This document shows, piece by piece, positions 8,353-15,000 of a DNA stretch of 15,000 nt. The notes beneath the pieces were generated by a model. The model saw nothing but the letters and a program-made list of their open reading frames with translations, was not told the DNA's origin and searched no databases. The position numbers were made by a program, and so were the translations under genes. The DNA comes from Ampelomyces quisqualis (taxonomy: Eukaryota; Ascomycota; Dothideomycetes; Pleosporales; Phaeosphaeriaceae), in the NCBI GenBank assembly GCA_018398575.1, contig JAGTXZ010000022.1:1-15000 (forward strand), given 5' to 3'. Within the stretch, counting starts at the first letter, position 1, and each line of letters starts with the position of its first letter.

Positions 8353-8504
8353 CGTAAAGGGACTTACTAGAAGCTAGTGTTTAAGACTAGAAGTGCAAGA
8401 TGTGCTGCGCTTCTATGCTAAAACACTAGCTGCCAATTGCTTTGAGGTAAGTCTAAGCAAAAGCATAGACAAACACCTAACACTAAGCAGAGCTTAAGAG
8501 TACA
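8353..8504 (-). other. ITS2
   Basis: Spacer of ~152 bp between 5.8S and 28S. The sense strand opens with CTCTTAAGCTCTGCTTAG and includes AAAGCAATTGGCAGC, wording typical of Pleosporales once C/T and G/A changes are allowed for. A perfect 11-bp inverted repeat (AGCTAGTGTTT 8372-8382 with AAACACTAGCT 8421-8431), plus an inner near-perfect arm (AGAAGTGCA with TGCGCTTCT), makes the long helix expected of ITS2 helix III. Confidence 0.9.
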
Positions 8505-8660
8505 AATAACGCTTAAACAGGCATGCCCTATAGAATACTAAGGGGCGCAATGTGCGTTCAAAGATTTAATAATTTACTGAATTCTGCAATTTACACTACT
8601 TATCGCATTTCGCTGCGTTCTTTATTAATGCCAGAACCAAGAGATCTGTTGTTAAAAGTT
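8505..8660 (-). rRNA. 5.8S rRNA gene, RIP-mutated
   Basis: A 156-bp gene beginning AACTTTTAACAACAGATCTC and containing the hallmark GAACGCAGCGAAATGCGATA and CTTTGAACGCACATTGCGCC. Against the Pleosporales 5.8S as I remember it, I count 16 differences, seven C-to-T and nine G-to-A on the sense strand, with no indel. Examples are CATCGATGAAG to CATTAATAAAG and TCATCGAATC to TTATTAAATC. All fall at CpA or CpG on one strand or the other. 5.8S is normally almost invariant within an order, so this load is far outside ordinary divergence. Confidence 0.95.
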
Positions 8661-8850
8661 GTAATTATTAAGTTTCTCAGACACTAATTAAATATTCAAG
8701 GGTTTTAATTTTGTCCAGCTAGCAGGTTATACCTGCTAAGGAAACGTAGGTACGCAAAAGACAAGGGTTAACTTAGAGGATTATACTGCTTGTTAGTAGC
8801 AATACTATACAGCCTAACAGACCCTCTTAGCAGTAGCAAGCTACTAAATG
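8661..8850 (-). other. ITS1
   Basis: Spacer of 190 bp between 18S and 5.8S, placed by its well-defined neighbours. Just after the 18S end it contains AGTAGC-AA-GCTACT (8832-8845), a perfect 6-bp hairpin. The rest does not resemble anything I can name. Confidence 0.9.
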
Positions 8851-10648
8851 TAATAATCCTTCTGCAGGTTTACCTACAAAAACCTTGTTACAACTTTTAC
8901 TTCCTCTAAATAACTAAGTTTAACAAACTTTCCAGCTTAGGATAGTTGTTGCCAACCTTTTTAAGCCAGTCCAAAGGCCTTACTAAGCCATTCAATTAGT
9001 AGTAGCAACAGGCAGTGTGTACAAAGGGCAGGGACGTAATTAACGCATGCTGATAACACGCGCTTACTAGGCATTTCTTGTTAAAGAGCAATAATTGCAA
9101 TGCTCTATCCCTAGCACAACAGAGTTTAACAAGATTGCCTAGACCTTTTAGCTAAGGTAAAGAACTTGTTGGCTCTGTTAGTGTAGCGCGCGTGCAGCCC
9201 AGAACATCTAAGGGCATTACAGACCTGTTATTGCCTTAAACTTTTATTAGCTTAAGCTAATAGTCCCTCTAAGAAGCTAGCAACCAGCCAAAGCTAGCCT
9301 AGCTATTTAGCAGGTTAAGGTCTTGTTTGTTATTACAATTAAGCAGACAAATTACTCCACTAACTAAGAACAGCTATGCACTACTACCTGAAAAATCAAG
9401 AAAGAGCTCTCAATCTGTTAATCCTTATTTCATCTGGACCTAGTAAGTTTTCCTGTGTTAAGTCAAATTAAGCTGCAGGCTCTACGCCTAGTAGTGCCCT
9501 TCTGTTAATTTCTTTAAGTTTCAGCCTTGCAACCATACTCCCCCTAGAACCCAAAAACTTTGATTTCTTGTAAGGTGCCAAGCGAGTCAGAAAAAGAACA
9601 TCGCCTAATCCCTAGTTAGCATAGTTTACAGTTAAGACTACAACAGTATCTGATTGTCTTTAATCTCCTAACTTTCGTTCACTAATTAATAAAAACATCC
9701 TTGGCAAATGCTTTCGCAGTAGTTAGTCTTTAATAAATCTAAGAATTTTACCTCTAACAATTGAATACTAATGCCCCTAACTATCTCTATTAATTATTAC
9801 AGCAGTCTTAGAAACCAACAAAATAGGACTGCACGTCCTATTCTATTATTTCATGCTAACGTATTTAAGCAAAGGCCTGCTTTAAACACTCTAATTTTTT
9901 TAAAGTAAAAGTCCTGGTCCCTAACACGCCTAGTAAAGGGCATAAGGTTCTCCAGAAGGAAGGCCTAGCTGGACAAGTACACGCGGTAAGGCGGACCTGC
10001 CAGCTAGACCTAAGTTTTAACTACAAGCTTTTTAACTGCAATAACTTTAATATACGCTATTAGAGCTAAAATTACTGCAGCTGCTAGCACTAGACTTGCC
10101 CTCTAATTGTTCCTTGTTAAGAGGTTTAAATTGTACTCATTCCAATTACAAGACCCAAAAGAGCCCTGTATTAGTATTTATTGTTACTACCTTTCTGTGT
10201 TAGAATTAGGTAATTTGCGCGCCTGCTGCCTTCCTTAGATGTAGTAGCCGTTTCTTAGGCTCCCTCTCTAGAATCAAACCCTAATTCCCTGTTACCTGTT
10301 GAAACTATAGTAAGCTAATACCTTACTATCAAAAGTTAATAGGGCAGAAATTTAAATAAACTGTCGCTAGCGCAAGGCTATGCGATCTGTAAAGTTATTA
10401 TAAATTATCAAGAAGCCCCAAAGGGCGTTGGTTTTTTATCTAATAAATACACCCCTTCTAAAGTTAAGGTTTTTAGCATATATTAGCTCTAGAATTACTA
10501 TAGTTGTCTAAGTAGTAAGGTACTATCAAATAAACAATAACTAATTTAATAAGCTATTCGCAGTTTCACGGTATAATTGCTTATACTTAGACATGCATAG
10601 CTTAATCTTTGAGACAAGCATATAACTACTAGCAGAATTAACTAGGTA
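8851..10648 (-). rRNA. 18S (small subunit) rRNA gene, full length but RIP-mutated; probable pseudogene
   Basis: The complement starts TACCTAGTTAATTCTGCTAG (canonical TACCTGGTTGATCCTGCCAG) and ends GCAGAAGGATTATTA (canonical GCGGAAGGATCATTA). Length is 1,798 nt, as in intron-less ascomycete 18S. Long stretches align without indels to the fungal consensus as I recall it, differing mainly by C-to-T and G-to-A. Universal positions are altered: the 530 loop reads GTGCTAGCAGCTGCAGTAA, the h44 decoding strand GTACACACTGCCTGTTGC, and the opposite strand AAGTTGTAACAAGG. G530 itself and the A1492/A1493 pair are kept. Such changes make function very unlikely, though the ends and order are intact and the promoter block is still present upstream. 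Confidence 0.95.
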
Positions 10649-11188
10649 ACTATCTTAAGTCAAAGAGCCAGAACTCTAAGACAGACCCCCTAAGAGGAGC
10701 TAACTTTTACTAGGCAGGAGAACACTAAAGCGCTCTAAGCCGCTACACAATCAAAGCTAATAGCAATAACAGCATAGACAACCAATTCAATTGCCCCTAC
10801 TAAGTTTCCCAAAAGCTAGTCTGCAACAAGACATAGCTAACATTCCTATTAGAATCTATTTCTGCTACATACAGCTCTTAGGAGGAGAAAACCTGTGCTG
10901 CAACACGCTAAAAGCAGATACACAACGTAATTGTCTCCTAAGATCTGCTAAGTAGATAGCAGAGCCAGCAATCTACAGACCCTACGTAGTGCCTGTTAGA
11001 ATTTAACAGGGCTTCTATCCTACAATAGGCACAGGACAACTACAATAACAATTTTGGCTACCAACACCTATAAGAGAGAGGCCTAGGCCTTGTGATTGCA
11101 GCTTAGTTGCCTTTGCTAGCAGCTTACAAGAAAACAAGGCAAGCAAGTATAAGACTTGAAGCAAACGCGTAAGGACCAGCTAAAGCTG
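10649..11188 (-). other. 5' external transcribed spacer
   Basis: GC-richer, gene-free stretch just upstream of 18S; its equivalent in the other unit is off the left edge. It contains the perfect 12-bp palindrome AGGCCTAGGCCT (11079-11090). No open frame, no 5S gene and no repeat were seen. How much of it is transcribed cannot be told from sequence, because the Pol I start site is not recognisable. Confidence 0.7.
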
Positions 11189-11490
11189 CCTAAACCTCTA
11201 AGCAAGAGCGCCTGTTTTGCGTGTTAATCTGCTGAAAATAGCGTATAGGTAGCCTATACTGTTTTTCTTTAGATAGGCTGCAGAAAAGTAATTAGGATTT
11301 TTTCTGCTCCCCTTATGTAACGTGTGAACACCTTTGGGTTTGATTTTGTAAGCGCGGGGTTAACGTGTTAGAAAAGGTCTTAGAAGTTAAGCAAATTTGG
11401 TGCAGAGGTTGCGCAACCTGCGCACTATTACTAAAAGCATAAACCCGTGATCGCCGAGTTACACTTGCCTTGGTTTTTACTTGTATAACA
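11189..11490 (-). promoter_or_regulatory. Promoter / upstream 5'ETS block of the complete rDNA unit
   Basis: Second copy of 1-302, lying about 540-840 bp upstream of the 18S start, where a Pol I promoter and 5'ETS start would be expected. It carries the same two dyads: the AGCCTAT box cluster (11243-11279) and the AGGTTGCGCAACCT palindrome (11399-11426). Ten of the 18 differences from the other copy leave this copy with the C or G (for example GTGATCGCCGAG here against GTAATTGCCAAG), and eight go the other way, so each copy has collected its own mutations. Beyond about 11490 the sequence turns AT-rich abruptly. Confidence 0.6.
11399..11426. promoter_or_regulatory. Palindrome in the promoter block, second copy
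   Basis: Same dyad as 211-238. The perfect core AGGTTGCGCAACCT is unchanged; the outer right arm ends GCACT instead of GCACC through one C-to-T change. Confidence 0.45.
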
Positions 11491-13079
11491 ATATATTTTA
11501 ACCAAAAATTATATAATCTAGATAAGTAGAGCAACTACTTTCTATTTCTTACTAGTATAAGTTATATTCTAACTATAAAATAATATTATACATACAAATA
11601 AAGCTACAAATAAACTATTTTAGTACTAGAAGAAATATTCTATAATAGAATAATATTATCTATACTAATAAAGCTACAAATCTTATTCTATACTAGTATA
11701 ATCTAAATTATAAAGGTACTTATATACCCTAAACTCTAAAGAAAAATCTTAATTATAATCTATACTAGTCTAGCTACTTTTCTTTGTATTAAAATTATAT
11801 ATATTTATAATATATTATTATTAGATCTATACTAGTAGAGCTGTTTATATCTTTTTAAAACTAGTATAGTTTTTTCTTCTATGTATAATAGTATTACTAG
11901 CTTATTTACTATAACAAAAAAATTCTACTATATAGAACAAGAGATTAGTAGAAACTAAATATAAATTTTCTTTTATAAAGAAATATATAGCTTGTAAAAC
12001 AAAACTTCTATTTAATATAACTAATAGAAGATTCTTCTCTTACCTAAGATATAGAAATAAACTTCTTATAAATTTTAAAAAGTTAGAGCTAAGTATTAGA
12101 GCTACAACTAATATTACTACTTTACGTTCTTATATCTTTTCTAAGCCTACTAATATTCTATATAACTATACTAGATAAGAAAACAGAGTTTTAAATAACC
12201 TACTAGCTTTTTATTTAAAATAGAAAAAATCTAGTAGCTCTAAATATAGATAATAATAATCTAGACAAGTAACGCTACTACTATCTATTTCTTACTAGTA
12301 TAAGTTATATTCTAACTATAAAATAATATAATATATATGTTTAAACTACTAATACTAGTATAATATATTTGTGTAAAACTACTAACGTCTCTTATTACTA
12401 ATATAGTATAAATTTTAATACAAACTAAGATAATCTAGATAAGTAGAATTATTAATATCTTTTTTTATAATGTATAGTCTAAATAAGTAGAGCTACTAAT
12501 ATTTAGTTTTTACTCTATTACATTTACTTTAAATACTAAAGAATAGTTCTATACTAGTATAATAAAGATTTTACTTTAAAATAATAGTATCTAAACTAGT
12601 ATATTAATCTTATATAATCTACTAGTATAATATAGATTCTACTCTAAACTATTATTATATTATCTATAAAGCTTGTTATATCTTTTCTAAACTAGAATTT
12701 TATAGATTTTAACTATATAATAATTATATATAGACTAGTTAAGCTACTTATCTCTATTTTAAACTAGAGAAATATATTTTTCTAATATAATATAATCTTA
12801 GCTAATAAAGCTAGGACTATTTTAAACTAGAAAAATATTGTTTTTAACTATAATATAATATAATCTTACCTAATAAAGCTAACACGTTATTTATAGTATA
12901 TTATATAAATTCTAGTATAGAAAAAAATAATATAGACTAAAAATCTAGTAATATCTAGTTTTTACAATTATTATATAATATCTAGTAAAAGAAAATTATA
13001 ATCTAAACTAAGAAGCTAGTAATATCTTTCTCTAACTAGTGTTATATAAAGTTTACTAGAAACTAATAGAATCTATACT

Positions 13080-13108
13080 AAAAAAGCTACTTATATAAGT
13101 TTTATACT
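13080..13108. repeat. Single copy of the 29-bp repeat
   Basis: The segment AAAAAAGCTACTTATATAAG and the following nine bases occur once here and twice in the first unit (1892-1949). Confidence 0.8.
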
Positions 13109-14060
13109 AGTACTATCTTTATTCTACCTATAGTATATTAGATCTAGCCTAGTTTAAGTTAAGTATCTATATAAGCTAGAAATACTAAAAATCTCTAGAT
13201 CTATACCTTTCTTTTCTTAAGTTATACTAGAAGAAAGTAACAACTAATAATAGTTTTTTTTTCTTAGTAGAAGTAAGCTTTCTAATACTTGTAAAGAATT
13301 GTATAATTTTAAGGTTTAGTAATATTAGATATATATACTAACTTTGCTGTAAAGAATTATTAGTCTTTTATTTTCTTTTCTTTTTCTTATTTTTATTATA
13401 AGTTTAAAAAAGTAGTAAGAGTATACTCTAATATAGTAATACTTCTATATATATAACTTTAAAAAGCCTACTAATATTTGTATTTAATAAGTACTAGAGA
13501 ATAAGAATATAGTAAAGTAATTATAAATATTCTTTATTAACTAATATAATAGGTACTATGTTTAAGATAAACTAGAATTTATTATTCTATTTACTAAGAC
13601 TAATATAAGTTTATTTTTACTAATAGAAAGGTAATATATTTTTATATTATAGCAGTTAGACGTATAAGAGATATTATAACTCTAAAATTATTTCTACTAT
13701 TTAATAATTTAATTTTTTGTCTTAATTCTTATAGAAAGATTCTAAAATAATAAGAATAGTTTTATAATTTTAGGAAAAAGACTAACACTTTTATATTAAA
13801 TAAACAAAAATTATCTATTTTATACTTTATACTTATATAAGTCTCTATATATAAGAGTAGATAAGTTATTATAAATATTAGATTAAGATATAGTAAGATA
13901 TAAGATTACTACTATCTAGAAAAAATAAAGTTTATAATTTTTTTTCTAATATTTACTTAACTTAATTACATATTAAGAGTACTATTATAATTAACTAAAG
14001 CTACCTTAAACCTACTACCTACTCTAAACGTACTAGTAACTTTATACTTACTAGCTACCT

Positions 14061-14452
14061 AGGCCTATATTAAATTCTAGATATAAGCTAAAATAAGAAT
14101 AATTAAAAAGAGGAAAACTATTCTAACTAAGTATAAAAAGCTTTCTTTAACTAACTAGGTATTTTAAATTTATAAGAGCCTAAAATATAGTAGTAACTTT
14201 TATTCTATTAGCTACCTTAACCTACTAGCTACCTTAGCTACTCTAAACTTACTAGCTACCTTAAACTTACTAGCTACCTTAGACTTACTAGTAACTTCTA
14301 ACCTACTAGCTACTTTAAGGATATATATAACTAAAAAAATAGATATTATAAATAAAATAGCTACTAAGGCCTATATTTTATTCTAGATACAACCTAAAAT
14401 AGAAATAATTAAAAAGAGAAAAACTATTCTAACTAAGTATAAAAAGCTTTCT
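14061..14452. repeat. 86-bp direct repeats and 18-bp array, second-unit copies
   Basis: The 86-bp elements are at 14061-14146 and 14367-14452. They are 306 bp apart instead of 324, because the 18-bp array between them (14210-14318) has one unit fewer. Confidence 0.8.
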
Positions 14453-14657
14453 TAGGTAAATTAAGAAAGAAGCTTACGTAACTTCTTTAGTACTACTAAA
14501 TATAGGAATTTATAATTACTAAGTATAGGCTAACTAGTTACCTTTTTTAGAATTAATTATAAAACAATTTTTAGAGTAGAAGTATAATATTAGTTCTAAC
14601 TAGGCCTAAGTTATATAGATATTAGATAAAAGACTATGTAACTAGACGTATTCTCTA

Positions 14658-15000
14658 CTTAAGTTTTTTTAAAATCTCTAGTTTTAAAGTTAATAGTTTT
14701 TTTTATATTTGTTTACAAATTAAACTATTAAAAATAGTATTATTTTTAGACTTTAAACTAGAGCTATTTACTTAACTTTTTATCTTTATCTAAGATCTTT
14801 GTTAAGATAGAGTAGATAAGATTTTAGTTATATTATATTATAATATAGTATAGATATAGGCTTAAGTTTCTTTAAAACTCTTTTGTTATAAATTTTAAGT
14901 TTTTATTTATTTCTGTTTGCAAATTAAGATATTTAAAATACTATTATTTTTCTAAGATTTAAATATAAAGCTTATTAATAAAATAAACTAAAACTAATTA
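14658..15000. repeat. Diverged ~211/233-bp tandem repeats, second-unit copy (partial)
   Basis: CTTAAGTTT starts occur at 14658 and 14861, 203 bp apart here against 211 in the first unit. The loss is spread over a T run and a small patch near 14738-14810. The second repeat runs off the window. Confidence 0.6.

Larger units (their letters stand above)
1..11188 (-). repeat. Complete rDNA tandem repeat unit (11,188-bp period)
   Basis: The opening bases (CCTAAACCTCTAAGCAAGAG) recur at 11189, and the alignment continues to the window end, so the array is head to tail with a period of 11,188 bp. The unit holds 18S, ITS1, 5.8S, ITS2 and 28S on the minus strand with a spacer of roughly 6 kb. Downstream, the offset between units drifts (11,188, 11,159, 11,161, 11,164, 11,146, then 11,138 at the window end) through small indels in the AT-rich spacer. 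I saw no 5S rRNA gene in the spacer; dispersed 5S genes are usual in filamentous ascomycetes. I saw no intron or transposon in the rRNA genes: their lengths match intron-less fungal genes. Confidence 0.95.
11491..15000 (-). other. AT-rich intergenic spacer of the second unit (partial)
   Basis: Copy of 303-3862, cut by the window end. No gene is present. It looks identical to the first copy as far as ~13079. After that the differences are mostly indels: one instead of two 29-bp repeats, +1 near 13203, +1 in a T run near 13253-13262, +3 near 13994, one fewer 18-bp unit near 14270, two fewer T in the run at ~14697, and a small rearranged patch at 14738-14810. One A/T substitution was seen near 13688. 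This differs from the promoter block, where all differences are transitions. Confidence 0.9.

Noticed and set aside
5007..10648. Mitochondrial or bacterial rRNA operon
   Set aside because: The 18S-ITS1-5.8S-ITS2-28S order with a separate 5.8S and full-length eukaryotic ends is nuclear.
8851..10648. Group I intron or homing element in the rRNA genes
   Set aside because: The 18S (1,798 nt) and 28S (~3,346 nt) lengths match intron-less fungal genes, and the regions I compared run through without insertions.
11079..11090. AGGCCTAGGCCT palindrome in the 5'ETS as a regulatory site
   Set aside because: A single short palindrome with no second copy in view and no known factor; noted in the 5'ETS entry only.
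11313..11534. 73-codon open frame on the minus strand
   Set aside because: Second-unit copy of the same chance frame. Shared only because the DNA is duplicated, and it ends at a different place.

Overview
This window is fungal nuclear ribosomal DNA: one complete rDNA transcription unit, read on the minus strand, plus the edge of the next unit. It lies in a head-to-tail tandem array with a period of 11,188 bp (bases 1 onward recur from base 11,189). I find no credible protein-coding gene. The ITS2 and 5.8S wording (for example the 5.8S stretch AGTAGTGTAAATTGCAG and the ITS2 opening CTCTTAAGCTCTGCTTAG) resembles Pleosporales (Dothideomycetes), in the Leptosphaeria/Phaeosphaeria style. That assignment is from memory, not from a search.

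Reading in the direction of transcription (right to left): AT-rich intergenic spacer (15000 to 11491); a GC-richer promoter/upstream 5'ETS block (11490 to 11189); 5'ETS (11188 to 10649); 18S (10648 to 8851); ITS1 (8850 to 8661); 5.8S (8660 to 8505); ITS2 (8504 to 8353); 28S (8352 to about 5007); 3'ETS (about 5006 to 4886); a ~74-bp tandem array in which most units can fold into a hairpin (4885 to 4264); very AT-rich intergenic spacer with several families of short tandem and direct repeats (4258 to 303); and the promoter/5'ETS block of the next unit (302 to 1), whose 18S lies off the left edge.

The outstanding property is its mutational state. All three rRNA genes are full length and essentially free of indels, yet carry many C-to-T and G-to-A transitions on both strands, mostly at CpA and CpG. 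This is the signature of repeat-induced point mutation (RIP), the premeiotic ascomycete process that mutates duplicated DNA. Positions that are universal in ribosomes are hit: the 530 loop, the h44 decoding strand, the h45 loop, the sarcin-ricin tetraloop and the peptidyl-transferase ring. This unit is therefore most likely a pseudo-rDNA that cannot make working ribosomes. The spacer looks close to a RIP end state: its surviving cytosines are mostly in CpT, and I find only eight CpG in about 3.8 kb.

The two units carry different transition mutations in the promoter block (18 differences in 302 bp, all transitions, in both directions), but are nearly identical over the AT-rich spacer, where the differences are mostly repeat-number and homopolymer indels. 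This fits a history in which heavy RIP came first, the array was amplified or homogenised, and further independent RIP then hit whatever target sites remained.
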